Positions 1-8,322 of a stretch of DNA of 64,000 nt are shown here, one piece after another; within the stretch, counting starts at the first letter, position 1, and each line of letters begins with the position of its first letter. Source of the stretch: Chryseolinea serpens. GTDB taxonomy: Bacteria; Bacteroidota; Bacteroidia; Cytophagales; Cyclobacteriaceae. The stretch is taken from positions 922,091 through 986,090 of the forward strand of contig NZ_FQWQ01000003.1 in the NCBI RefSeq assembly GCF_900129725.1, read 5' to 3'. Made by a program: the position numbers and the translations under genes. The notes below the pieces were generated by a model. That model made no database searches, had not been told where the DNA came from, and was given only the letters and a program-made list of their open reading frames with translations.

Positions 1-27
1 TGGAAAATTATAACCCCGCCGCCGCCC

Positions 28-50
28 TTGTTGGTGTTCTTCACCAACAA
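28..50. other. Perfect 9-bp stem hairpin
   Basis: TTGTTGGTG and CACCAACAA flank a 5-base loop. There is no T-tract on the + strand. It may be the terminator or a structure in a gene that lies left of the window; its role cannot be decided here. Nothing else is visible in bases 1-105. Confidence 0.35.
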
Positions 51-105
51 GTTTCTGGCCCGGGACATTCACATCACCAGCACCCTCCGAGGCCATTCGT
101 ATTGA

Positions 106-504
106 TCACCCCTTCGTCATAAAAAACGCATCCACCACATGTTGATCCTGCGGAAAATTATAAACCCTTTTGATCTTCCCCGCTTCAATCTCCCACAACA
201 AGCAAGACATATTGTGCAAGTTATCATCGCCCGGAAGATTGCTCCAGTTCAAATGGCAGTCGATAACATAACGGTCGTTAACCCCCATGACAATAGGTTG
301 TGCCTGAAAAGCGAACGTGCCGAGTTGTTTGAAGTACGTCAACACCTCGCCGGTGCCTTGCTTAACGCCACTGAAGGGATGACGGCCAGGAATGACCCAC
401 TGAATGTCGGGAGATAAAATTTGTTCGATCGCCTCCAGGTTGTTGGCGGCATAGGCCTGAAAGAAATTGTGGATCAGTTGGAGATTGGGATGAGATGATT
501 CCAT
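106..504 (-). CDS. NTF2-like / SnoaL-like ketosteroid isomerase family protein
   Basis: A 132-residue cytoplasmic protein with the pattern of the SnoaL/NTF2-like fold: an N-terminal helix with IHNFFQAYAANNLEAI, then IQWVIPGRHPFSGVKQG, a strand with a conserved ...DCHLNW..., and a C-terminal strand ending in KIKRVYNFPQDQHVVDAFF. Small proteins of this fold bind or isomerise small hydrophobic molecules, but the substrate here is unknown. It is divergently transcribed from the AraC-type regulator that starts at 601, which often means the regulator controls it. A Bacteroidota -7 motif lies 32 bases upstream (536-543). No signal peptide. Confidence 0.75.
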   Translation of the reverse strand: MESSHPNLQLIHNFFQAYAANNLEAIEQILSPDIQWVIPGRHPFSGVKQGTGEVLTYFKQLGTFAFQAQPIVMGVNDRYVIDCHLNWSNLPGDDNLHNMSCLLWEIEAGKIKRVYNFPQDQHVVDAFFMTKG

Positions 505-535
505 AGTATCTGAGTAAAAGCATAAGAATGAAAAG

Positions 536-543
536 CAAAAGTA
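536..543 (-). promoter_or_regulatory. Candidate -7 promoter element (TACTTTTG)
   Basis: On the minus strand these bases read TACTTTTG, a full match to the Bacteroidota -7 consensus TAnnTTTG, about 32 bases before the start of the NTF2-like gene. No clear -33 TTTG stands at the expected distance, so this is a moderate prediction. Confidence 0.4.
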
Positions 544-600
544 TCAGACACGGGATGGCCAGACGTGTTGGAATGCGTCAAACTTTTGTTAATATCGGCC

Positions 601-1395
601 ATGACAAAGCAACAGGTCGTATGTTCGCTCGTGACAGCCTCCAATACAAAACAGTCGTTTGTTTGGCACGACCATTTGGGCGCCTTTGAGTCGGAATGGC
701 ATCAGCATACCAAAGGTCAACTGATGTATGCCGAGAAGGGTTGTATCCATGTCGACATTGAAGGAAGGAAATTGTTATTACCCGGTTGGTATTGCGCCTG
801 GGTGCCTGCCGCAAAAAATCATAAGGTCTGGTCCAATCATGCTGACGTCTATATTCGAACGCTATATTTCGACAGCGAACTAACGACCGGCAAGGTCTTC
901 GGGCAGCCGTGCGTATTCCCCGCGTCGACGCTGCTGAAAGAGATGATCGCTCATACGGCGAAGTGGCACAAGCTGCTAACGCACGATGATGAGGAACGCG
1001 ACTTTCTCAAGGTTTTGCGAAGCATTCTTCCGGACGAGATGGCAAAGTCTGCACCCGTATGCCTGCCCACCACGACCGACGGCAAACTGGCGCCAGTATT
1101 GGACTATGTCCAGCAACACCTGCGGGAGAAGTTCGGCGTGGAAGATATGGCCCGGCAATTTGGATACTCGTCACGAACGCTTTCGCGGGCATTCCAACAA
1201 CATTTGGGGATGCCGTTTTCCACTTACACCAGAACGGCCAGGACCCTGAGAGCGCTGGAGCTCATCGAGCAGGGCGCCGACAATGTGTCGGAACTGGCGT
1301 TCAGAGTGGGTTATGAAAGTGTGTCTACGTTTAGCAATAGTTTCCTGGAAATCTGTGGCAAGCGTCCGCTAGAGTTTATGAGAGTGAATCGTTGA
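601..1395 (+). CDS. AraC family transcriptional regulator with cupin sensor domain
   Basis: A 264-residue regulator. Residues about 20-110 form a cupin-like AraC binding domain (SEWHQHTKGQLMYAEKG, with the two His typical of the cupin entrance). Residues about 175-264 form the double helix-turn-helix: first HTH around GVEDMARQFGYSSRTLSRAF, second around VSELAFRVGYESVSTFSNSF, ending in the usual ...KRPLEFMR. An upstream GTG at 565 would add 12 residues, but the ATG at 601 gives a standard N terminus directly before the cupin, so I prefer it. It is divergent from the NTF2-like gene and probably regulates that gene or itself; the ligand is not evident. Confidence 0.9.
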   Translation: MTKQQVVCSLVTASNTKQSFVWHDHLGAFESEWHQHTKGQLMYAEKGCIHVDIEGRKLLLPGWYCAWVPAAKNHKVWSNHADVYIRTLYFDSELTTGKVFGQPCVFPASTLLKEMIAHTAKWHKLLTHDDEERDFLKVLRSILPDEMAKSAPVCLPTTTDGKLAPVLDYVQQHLREKFGVEDMARQFGYSSRTLSRAFQQHLGMPFSTYTRTARTLRALELIEQGADNVSELAFRVGYESVSTFSNSFLEICGKRPLEFMRVNR

Positions 1396-1495
1396 GGCGA
1401 TGCAGTTTCACCTTCCCGAATGCTTGTCAGAGGGTGAGGCCTCACGCGTCGTGTTCACCAATTCTTTCATCGCCGCACGTTGAACAGAACCCATT

Positions 1496-1996
1496 TTAAT
1501 CTTTTCCTTCTTTTTTTAAAAAGTAGAATACAAATCCTGCAACCGTTCGTATCCCGACATTTGTAGTGCCACTATTCGTCCACGTACAAAAAGGGGCGGC
1601 CTCAAAAAACAAACCGGCGTGCTGAAAGGGGAACGGAAAAGCTTCTATTCCCAGCGGCGTTACAAAACCATACCGGTGTGATTGTCCTTCGGCAAAATTC
1701 CAATCGGCCCGTCCGCCCGCCCCCAGGTGAAAGCGGATCTTTTCATAATACGCCACCCGATACAAGAGCGAAACTTCGTTCACAAACGACCCCGAGTTCG
1801 GTTTGGTGAACACGTTGGCCCGCGTTGCCCGCACATCGACGACCCAGCGATTGTCGCGCGACGAACGGAATCCAAAACCAGTCTCTGTCCCGGTAGGATA
1901 AATTCCAAGACCAACACCGGTCTTCGGTGTCTGGGCAAAAAGGGGTGAGCCTGCCAGAGAAAGCATTCCCAGCAGCAACAAGACATTCTTTTTCAA
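1496..1996 (-). CDS. Secreted protein, probable small outer-membrane beta-barrel
   Basis: A 166-residue protein with a clear Sec signal peptide (MKKNVLLLLGMLSLAGSPLFAQ). The mature part is made of alternating hydrophobic/aromatic strands (GVGLGIYPTG, WVVDVRATR, VSLLYRVAYYEKIRFHLGAG, YGFVTPLGIEAFPF, HAGLFFEAAPFCTW, GIRTVAGFVFYF), the texture of an eight-stranded outer-membrane beta-barrel. The penultimate strand ends in aromatic residues, with a short charged tail after it. No family name is recognised. It stands alone between the AraC gene and a small membrane protein gene. Confidence 0.65.
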   Translation of the reverse strand: MKKNVLLLLGMLSLAGSPLFAQTPKTGVGLGIYPTGTETGFGFRSSRDNRWVVDVRATRANVFTKPNSGSFVNEVSLLYRVAYYEKIRFHLGAGGRADWNFAEGQSHRYGFVTPLGIEAFPFPFQHAGLFFEAAPFCTWTNSGTTNVGIRTVAGFVFYFLKKEGKD

Positions 1997-2161
1997 CTTT
2001 ACTTTTCTTTCAAAGTTGATGTGTTTAAGGATGCTATAAAATAGGAGGGGAATGAACCGTGTCAGAAATGTAATAAGGCTGAAAAAAAATGTAACAACCT
2101 TTCGCCTACGCGCGTGAGGGAGGTGGGTTTGAGTGAAGGGCTATAAGGTCGACGGCCTGCC

Positions 2162-2359
2162 CTAAAACATCTTTATCAACAGAAACGCCGTTGCACCCAA
2201 TATGACAAAGCCCGCGATGATGAGAAAAGCCGACCATCTTTTATAGAACATGGCCTTCACTTCTTCGGAGGGGAACTTCGGGACGAACACCTTAAAACCG
2301 AGCAGTAACATCATGGTTCCCAGGACGAGGTTCACTAAAATGGGGAGGAATTTTATCAT
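2162..2359 (-). CDS. Small membrane protein with two transmembrane segments
   Basis: A 65-residue protein with two hydrophobic helices (residues about 5-25 and 43-63) joined by a charged loop, FPSEEVKAMFYKRW. This is a common type of short inner-membrane protein in Bacteroidota. No catalytic motif. It lies 76 bases downstream of the secreted protein at 2436-3137 on the same strand and could be co-transcribed. Function unknown. Confidence 0.55.
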   Translation of the reverse strand: MIKFLPILVNLVLGTMMLLLGFKVFVPKFPSEEVKAMFYKRWSAFLIIAGFVILGATAFLLIKMF

Positions 2360-2435
2360 AGACGAGAATTTATTGCCGTGTGTTATACCGGTTAAATCTC
2401 CGCAATTTAATGATGCCGGACCGGGGCAGCAACTT

Positions 2436-3137
2436 TTAGAGTTGATTATAATACTCCGCCAATTTCACAAGATCACGCTCCTTCTTTGAGATCTTTTCCT
2501 TACTCACAAACGCCTTAACCTCATCCTGGTGATCCGTAAGAACCTCCAACATTTTCTTAACTGAAACGATCTCGGTAACGGGACCGCCATTAAGCTTATA
2601 GAAAAATTCATCCCCTAGTTTTTCATACCGCGCAGGTTTACCTTCCGTCTCAATGGCCTTAGGGGCTTGCGCGGGACGAAGAATTACTTTTTTCTTCATG
2701 AGCAAAGTTAACCGGCCGCTGTCTAACAGAACGTAGTATCCATAGACCGGCTTGCCTTTAACGTCATAGCTGTCGACGACCAGGGGTGTGGCGGGAAGAC
2801 TCACTTTTTTTACAATGGGAGAGGGGTCAAGAATGTAGGTCACATCCTTCTGTTTGAATTCCACATAATCGCCCTCAACATTATAGCGCATCGGGATGGC
2901 ATCGAACACTCCTTTTGTCGTGATGACCTTGCCTTCTTTAAAATCGTCTTCCAGGTATGGAGTGCCGACAATGGGTTCTGCCTCTATCGGTTTGCCTGCC
3001 CTTTTTGAGGCCGCGATCAGGAGATGGTCGGTAATATTCATGCCCGAGCCCGCCCCCTGTCCATTTGCTGGAAGCGCTTGTGCGTACAGACCAGTAACGA
3101 TAACATGGAGTGACAGGAATAAGATTGCCTTAAGCAT
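2436..3137 (-). CDS. Secreted protein of unknown function
   Basis: About 233 residues if it starts at the ATG at 3137, which puts a good signal peptide (MLKAILFLSLHVIVTGLYAQ) at the N terminus; the longer reading from 3191 would add 18 residues without any such signal. The mature protein repeatedly alternates strands and charged loops (DDFKEGKVITTKGVFDAIPM, YNVEGDYVEFKQ) and ends in a helix rich in Lys and Glu (KAFVSKEKISKKERDLVKLA). This resembles uncharacterised secreted proteins found widely in Cytophagales, but I do not recognise a named family. Confidence 0.65.
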   Translation of the reverse strand: MLKAILFLSLHVIVTGLYAQALPANGQGAGSGMNITDHLLIAASKRAGKPIEAEPIVGTPYLEDDFKEGKVITTKGVFDAIPMRYNVEGDYVEFKQKDVTYILDPSPIVKKVSLPATPLVVDSYDVKGKPVYGYYVLLDSGRLTLLMKKKVILRPAQAPKAIETEGKPARYEKLGDEFFYKLNGGPVTEIVSVKKMLEVLTDHQDEVKAFVSKEKISKKERDLVKLAEYYNQL

Positions 3138-3233
3138 AACGTTCGGTTTTATTGTTGTATTAAAATTACGATGGAAATGGACTTGATACAAGCGAGTGGG
3201 ACGTTTGTATCAGGTCCATCATGCGATTCTTTT

Positions 3234-4295
3234 TCATAAAGATTGTATCCAAGTATGGATCGTCTCCAGCACTTCCGGCGAAAGTGTTTCTTCTACCGTG
3301 TGAAGTTTTTCTATCGGAACCCCCTGGGAGTTCATGAACAGGTGGCCCAAGCCGGGGAAGACCTTGATTTGGTGGGGAACGGAATCCAAAGCTGCTTCCT
3401 GGGCCGGAAGGTTGGCGGACACGTCCATGGCGCCATCGGCATCGCCGTAGAGGATCAATACGGGAACGGTCACGGTCTTCAGCCCAGCCACGGGGTTGTT
3501 GTCGATGGCGAAGACGAATTTGGGATCAAGCCATCCTTCCAGGAGGTGGTGGACGTCGCCCATTTGTCTGGTGATGGTGTTGTATTCCGGCGACGCGGAT
3601 TTTTCTTTTTGGGCGACGAGCGCCTCCATCTTGGTCATGGCGGCGGCGGAGTTTTGTTCTGCTTGCAAAATGGAGAGCAGGCTATCGGTGGTCGACACAA
3701 CTTCACGGCTAATGGCCTCGCTGGCGCCCACTTCGCGCAGGCGGCGTTGGACCTGGTGACGGGTTATGTCGCGACCAGTAGCGTTGGGAGGGGCCATGAG
3801 CACCAGGAAATCAACGGCGGCTTTCTGAGCAGCCAGCGGGGCCATGTTGCCACCCTGGCTGTGACCGATGATGCCAATCTTTTTGAAGCCCTTTTGCCGG
3901 AGGTATTGAACGCCACCGGCAATGTCGTCGACCAGGTTTTCATAGGTCGCTTCACGGTAGCGGCCCTCCGATTGGCCGACGCCGCGTTCGTCATAGCGCA
4001 ACACCGTGAGGCCGCGTTGCGTCAAATAATCCGACAACACTAAAAAGGGGCGATGGCCAAATTGGTTTGTGTAGTTTCGGTCGTCAGGGCCGGAGCCGCT
4101 CACCAGGATCACCGCCGTGGATGACGTGTCGCCCAACGGTGCCGTTACGGTGCCCGACAGCGTAACATCGCCGGCGAGGCTTTTGAAGGTCACATCGCCC
4201 GAAGCATAGGGCAGGGGTTCGGTAGGCTCTTGCGTCCTTTTGTCGCCACAGGAAAAGAGAATGCCGGCGAAGAGGAGGATGGGTAGTCGGGTCAT
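3234..4295 (-). CDS. Alpha/beta-hydrolase lipoprotein
   Basis: A 353-residue hydrolase of the dienelactone-hydrolase/esterase type. The N terminus (MTRLPILLFAGILFSCGDK) is a lipoprotein signal with Cys16 as the lipid anchor. The nucleophile elbow is GHSQGG with Ser146; an oxyanion-side motif SGSGPDDRN is near residue 67. A likely acid Asp lies in ILYGDADG and the His in GLGHLFM near the C terminus, so the catalytic triad looks complete. Such proteins hydrolyse esters or peptides at the cell envelope; substrate unknown. It is transcribed alone, divergent from the ATPase-TIR module. Confidence 0.88.
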   Translation of the reverse strand: MTRLPILLFAGILFSCGDKRTQEPTEPLPYASGDVTFKSLAGDVTLSGTVTAPLGDTSSTAVILVSGSGPDDRNYTNQFGHRPFLVLSDYLTQRGLTVLRYDERGVGQSEGRYREATYENLVDDIAGGVQYLRQKGFKKIGIIGHSQGGNMAPLAAQKAAVDFLVLMAPPNATGRDITRHQVQRRLREVGASEAISREVVSTTDSLLSILQAEQNSAAAMTKMEALVAQKEKSASPEYNTITRQMGDVHHLLEGWLDPKFVFAIDNNPVAGLKTVTVPVLILYGDADGAMDVSANLPAQEAALDSVPHQIKVFPGLGHLFMNSQGVPIEKLHTVEETLSPEVLETIHTWIQSL

Positions 4296-4428
4296 GAGGA
4301 TGGTTAACGTTAATGCGGCTCTAAAGATATCACAGCAGACCGAGAAACCCTTCGATGCCTGGCGAGACAGCGGGGAAATGTTTTAGTTAATATTTTGTAA
4401 AACCGTTTATGATCACGATATAAATTCT

Positions 4429-4491
4429 TATCTTGGTTTTAGAGCCCATCGTGTCGCCTGAAAAAGGTGATGTGGTGGGTTTTTCTTTTTT
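4429..4491 (+). terminator. Leader terminator/attenuator upstream of the ATPase-TIR module
   Basis: Bases 4445-4458 and 4466-4479 pair over 14 positions (several G-T wobbles) around the loop TGAAAAA and are followed by a T-rich run, the form of an intrinsic terminator on the + strand. A near-consensus -7 box (TATCTTGG, 4429-4436) sits just before it, so transcription started there would meet the hairpin at once. No gene on the + strand ends here, because the upstream gene is divergent. It may attenuate the module or make a short RNA. The rest of 4296-4590 shows nothing else. Confidence 0.45.
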
Positions 4492-4590
4492 AAAACTAGG
4501 TCATGATGAAGATGACATGTGTTGTCTTTAGGGAGCCTGGAGCATTGCATTCTTGACCTAGAATAGTGGAAAATTAAATTCAAAAAAATA

Positions 4591-7311
4591 ATGGTCAATC
4601 TAGTTGGATGGATTAGGGGACTTGAATATTTGTCGGGGGCAAAATCGATGATTCTGAAAGAACTCCCCAGAGAGGAGCGGAAGAAATACCGCCTGCTTGG
4701 ATTTTATAATATCGTCGGTGGAGCTTGGTCAGCATTCTTGTTAACGATTGCGTTCGTGGTCCAAACGGAATATGAATTGTCATATGACAGGCTGTTTTTG
4801 GCGGTGCCCATATGCCTTTTGATTCATTACTTGATTGTGAGGCAATTGATCAGTTCCTGGCGCGTAATGACTCGTTTAATTTTCTGGGCGATGGCCCTTG
4901 CTCCGATAGGATTCTTTATTTTCTCTGTCAATAATTTTAGTATCAGATCGAGGTCGGCATTCGTTGATGAAGAAGCCGGTAAGAAGTTGGATTCTTTGGC
5001 CGTCATTAAACGCCATGTCGAATTAACGCTTGACAAGCTGGATTATGAGAAGGAATATTATGTGCAGAGATACGGAATAGATACAACGCATTATCGATAC
5101 GAGTCGGATAGATTGCCTCAAAGATATCTAAAGGTACTTGATGAGATTGATTCGCTGAAGTTCGTACTGGCCTATACGAACGAAAAGGAAAGAATGGTTG
5201 CCAAGACGGATTCTCAGTCGTTTGAATATGTTGGGTATTCGCGCAGTTTCCGATGGAGCGATTTCCTGATGTCCCTTGCGTTCGCTATACCGCTTTGTGT
5301 TTTGTACGTCTTTGAATATTTAAAACTATCGGCCAGCCGAACCGATGTTTATCATACACTGCTGATGGAGTTTGATCGAATGGAAATGGAATCGATGCTG
5401 GACGAGCAGCAACGCGTTGTTGAGGATTTCCGGCTAAGAAGCGAGATACGAAAAACGACCACAGTCTACAAGGAAATTAAAGAATCAATAACAGGGGACG
5501 ATGTGAGTCATGTAAATGAGATCCTTACGAATTTGGGTGGGGAAACATCCTCGGCCATCATGACGTTGGCTGAAATTGAGCTTGGTCGTATGAACTATGA
5601 AAAGGCCTTGGCTACCATTAACAGGGCGATAGGGAGGGAGGAAACGCAGTCCGGTCAGAATAAGGAATACCTCCCCGAACCAAGGTTTTACGAATTGAAA
5701 GCCAGGATACAATATGCCATGTCCGACTTTGACGCTGCGAAAGTGACCTCCGAACGCTATGTCGCGCTAAACAATGAAAGGAAATATAGGGACAACCTTA
5801 CCCGTGAGATTCTGCTGGAGAGGCTTGAGGTGGAGGGCTTGCCTTTTTATGGAAGTTTTAGATGGGACTTTCAACCCGGGATTAATATTTTACTCGGGAA
5901 GAATGGGTATGGAAAGAGTCATTTGATGGGATTGATCGTGTCGCTCTTATACGATGATAAAACAAGAATAAGGGAGTGGATCCCCGACTCGGCCATTCAT
6001 GCGCGGGCGAAACTATACGTGGATAGCAATCATCCGGTAAATGATAATTTGGTCGCGGGGTTGATAAACGAAATAACGGCGTTAATTCAAAATAAGGAAA
6101 ACCTTGAGAGTAATTTAAGAAATTCAAAAAATATAGTCTCGGACAAGGGAAGCCCTGAATTGGAAAGGGTGAACGAGCTGCTTAATGAAAAAATGGAAAA
6201 GATTGATTCCGAGCAGAGACGGATTCTCGGCAACTACGAAACTATAGTGGGCAACATTGGAAGGGTTCCGATCCTCGCCATTCCAGACTCCCGCTTTATC
6301 GACAAATCTGAGTCCGAAATTTACAATGGAAAGAAAGCATCGGAGGACTTGAAGAGGGATGGTGCCACTGAATTCCTTTACGGAAGGCCCTTTTCGGAAA
6401 TTATTAAAAAGGGATTGTTTGTCGTCGCGCAGAAGAACTCTACTGATTTTACAAAGGAACCTTATAATTTGATCGAACGGGTAATCTCCAACCTGGCCGA
6501 TAATCAACTTTCGACAGATGCCACGAATGAGATCAGTAAGTCTTCAAGGTTTTTTAAATTCAAGCGGATCGAAACGATAAACGCAACCGGCGATTATAAG
6601 TTTTACGTGGAATCGGAAGGTAGCAACGACGAATTTCTCCTGCAGAAAATATCGCAAGGTACATTTTCGGTGCTGGCCATCTGCTTGGTTATTTATCGGT
6701 TTCTTAGCGAGCTAAAACCGGATAGCCAAAATGTACTGCATGAAAAGGCAATTGTTTTGATTGACGAGATCGATGCGCACCTTCATCCAAGCTGGGAGCA
6801 ACGGATCATAGGAATTTTGCGGAGAGAATTTCCCAATGTCCAATTCATTATCACTGCTCATAGTCCATTGGTTGTCGCGGGATGCTATGAACGAGAGGTG
6901 GCCGTGATTCGACAGAAGGACGACAAGAATGGCTTCTGGCTGAGGCAATTCGACGAGAACTTTATTGGTGTCACAGCCTCGGAACTATTGAAGCGAGCGT
7001 TTGGCATCGAAGACAGGGACGATCAATACCTCGCCTATTCGGCTTTGGAAGCAGAAGAAAGCGAAATCAGGGCGAAGGTTAAAAAGCTCGAAACGCGTAG
7101 AGATTTGATCCCGACGGAGCAAATGGAAATGGATAAACTCAACAAGGATCTCGTATATATCGATGTGGTTAAAAGTGTCCGCGTGAAAAATGCCGACGCA
7201 TCGATTCAAGAAACGAAACTCTCGGCACTACAGGCCGAAAATGAATTCCTGAAAAGGAAGCTGACAAGTGTTGAAATACAGACTGAGGCAAATCAAAAAC
7301 CTGCCCAATAA
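4591..7311 (+). CDS. DUF4407-like membrane protein fused to an ABC/SMC-type ATPase (putative defence sensor)
   Basis: A 906-residue fusion. Residues 1-260 resemble DUF4407: the start SGAKSMILKELPREERKKY, three membrane helices (about 36-56, 70-88, 97-116), an external helical segment rich in charged residues, and a fourth helix near 229-250. Residues about 310-400 look like TPR helices. From about 420 comes an ATPase: Walker A GKNGYGKS near 437, a coiled-coil arm (about 490-550), an ABC-type signature ISQGTFS near 687, Walker B AIVLIDEIDAHLHPSW near 720 and an H-loop TAHSP near 755. No TOPRIM nuclease follows, unlike OLD proteins; a short coiled coil ends the protein. The next gene starts 2 bases after the stop, so the two are translationally linked. 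Membrane-tethered ATPase with a TIR partner suggests phage or stress sensing; this is inferred. Confidence 0.75.
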   Translation: MVNLVGWIRGLEYLSGAKSMILKELPREERKKYRLLGFYNIVGGAWSAFLLTIAFVVQTEYELSYDRLFLAVPICLLIHYLIVRQLISSWRVMTRLIFWAMALAPIGFFIFSVNNFSIRSRSAFVDEEAGKKLDSLAVIKRHVELTLDKLDYEKEYYVQRYGIDTTHYRYESDRLPQRYLKVLDEIDSLKFVLAYTNEKERMVAKTDSQSFEYVGYSRSFRWSDFLMSLAFAIPLCVLYVFEYLKLSASRTDVYHTLLMEFDRMEMESMLDEQQRVVEDFRLRSEIRKTTTVYKEIKESITGDDVSHVNEILTNLGGETSSAIMTLAEIELGRMNYEKALATINRAIGREETQSGQNKEYLPEPRFYELKARIQYAMSDFDAAKVTSERYVALNNERKYRDNLTREILLERLEVEGLPFYGSFRWDFQPGINILLGKNGYGKSHLMGLIVSLLYDDKTRIREWIPDSAIHARAKLYVDSNHPVNDNLVAGLINEITALIQNKENLESNLRNSKNIVSDKGSPELERVNELLNEKMEKIDSEQRRILGNYETIVGNIGRVPILAIPDSRFIDKSESEIYNGKKASEDLKRDGATEFLYGRPFSEIIKKGLFVVAQKNSTDFTKEPYNLIERVISNLADNQLSTDATNEISKSSRFFKFKRIETINATGDYKFYVESEGSNDEFLLQKISQGTFSVLAICLVIYRFLSELKPDSQNVLHEKAIVLIDEIDAHLHPSWEQRIIGILRREFPNVQFIITAHSPLVVAGCYEREVAVIRQKDDKNGFWLRQFDENFIGVTASELLKRAFGIEDRDDQYLAYSALEAEESEIRAKVKKLETRRDLIPTEQMEMDKLNKDLVYIDVVKSVRVKNADASIQETKLSALQAENEFLKRKLTSVEIQTEANQKPAQ

Positions 7312-7313
7312 AT

Positions 7314-8243
7314 ATGAAAGAGCTCTATCTGCAGCGGTTTATAGAAGCCATAAAGTCCGGGCAACCGATCAATTTTCCGGCTTTCGACACCTATCAGAAT
7401 GACAGGCCTCTTCAGGAATTCATGGCGAAGGTCCAGGAGTTGTATATTGAGTATGAAGGCATTCTAAAATTGTTCGCGAGCGATAAGGCCGGCGAAGTTA
7501 AATTTGTGTTGGATACGCTAAAAAAATTTAAGGAAAATCGTAGAAAGGATGCCTACGACATCGTGAAGACATTTTTCCTTGAGTTGGAGTACTCCAATCT
7601 GTCAGAGACGTTGAAGGGCAAGTTTAATGAGGGGACTGACATTTTTGAAAATAGTATAGATTATTTCTGTTCCTATACGACCAAGGGCTTGCCGGAAATA
7701 AATTTCTCTTATGAAAACCTGCTGAGCGTTGTTTTTGGCTTAAACAAGCAGACGGATTTTTTGGAATTTAAGAAAACGAACTACATAGCGAAGTTGATCG
7801 TACGATATCTTAACGAGCATGGATTTAACAACTATTTTTTCGACCAGGACAAGATCGTCAATGGAGATGAAATTAAAGACAAGGTTCTTGATTACTGCGG
7901 ACGTGCGCTTGTTTTGGTAATTCTGGCGCAGCAGGAGACATTTCGCGACAAGAACGAGGAGACGAATTGGTGCCTGCGGGAATATGAGCAGTACAATGCC
8001 ACACATAAGGGCTTGAGGAAATATATTGTTTACAGGATACCTAATCTTGTGGAACCTGTTGGCGCGCGAGACAGTATCGTTGAATGGTTTAGGTACATCT
8101 CAACTGAACACGGCATCGCCAATGATACGATTGAATTTACCTGGACGCATCATAAAATGAGGGAGAAAGTAAACGACGCCGCGAAAATAATCGGCAACTT
8201 TAAGGAAGATTATTATTCGACTTTCAAAACCAACATAGCTTGA
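7314..8243 (+). CDS. Protein with C-terminal TIR-like domain (putative NADase effector)
   Basis: 309 residues with two parts. Residues 1-125 are helical and unrecognised. From about 131 the order of motifs follows a TIR domain: a strand (LLSVVFGLN), a helix ending RYLNEHG, FFDQDKIVNGDEIKDKV at 175-191 (the BB-loop region), the strand ALVLVILAQQETF at 198-210, and NWCLREYEQY at 218-227, where Glu223 sits at the position of the catalytic Glu in NAD-cleaving TIRs (WCxxE). A further strand KYIVYRIPN follows. The match is by motif order, not high identity. It is directly downstream of the ATPase gene (2-base gap). The likely role is an effector that depletes NAD or makes a nucleotide signal when the ATPase senses a trigger; unproven. 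Confidence 0.6.
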   Translation: MKELYLQRFIEAIKSGQPINFPAFDTYQNDRPLQEFMAKVQELYIEYEGILKLFASDKAGEVKFVLDTLKKFKENRRKDAYDIVKTFFLELEYSNLSETLKGKFNEGTDIFENSIDYFCSYTTKGLPEINFSYENLLSVVFGLNKQTDFLEFKKTNYIAKLIVRYLNEHGFNNYFFDQDKIVNGDEIKDKVLDYCGRALVLVILAQQETFRDKNEETNWCLREYEQYNATHKGLRKYIVYRIPNLVEPVGARDSIVEWFRYISTEHGIANDTIEFTWTHHKMREKVNDAAKIIGNFKEDYYSTFKTNIA

Positions 8244-8279
8244 GCTGCTTTTACCCATTCCGATCACGGAGCTCCGCCC

Positions 8280-8313
8280 GCAACATAGTCTCCCGGCTCG
8301 GGGACGATGTTGC
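8280..8313. repeat. 34-bp hairpin repeat, copy 1
   Basis: GCAACATAGTC pairs with GACGATGTTGC (one mismatch) around a GC-rich inner stem. It belongs to a family of four copies, all exactly 34 bases, at 8280, 11631, 11672 and 12427. This copy lies between the ends of two convergent genes, where it may act as a bidirectional terminator. Confidence 0.75.
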
Positions 8314-8322
8314 TTCAAACGG

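Noticed and set aside
4591-7311. OLD-family nuclease (ATPase plus TOPRIM)
   Set aside because: No TOPRIM motif follows the ATPase; the C terminus is a short coiled coil.
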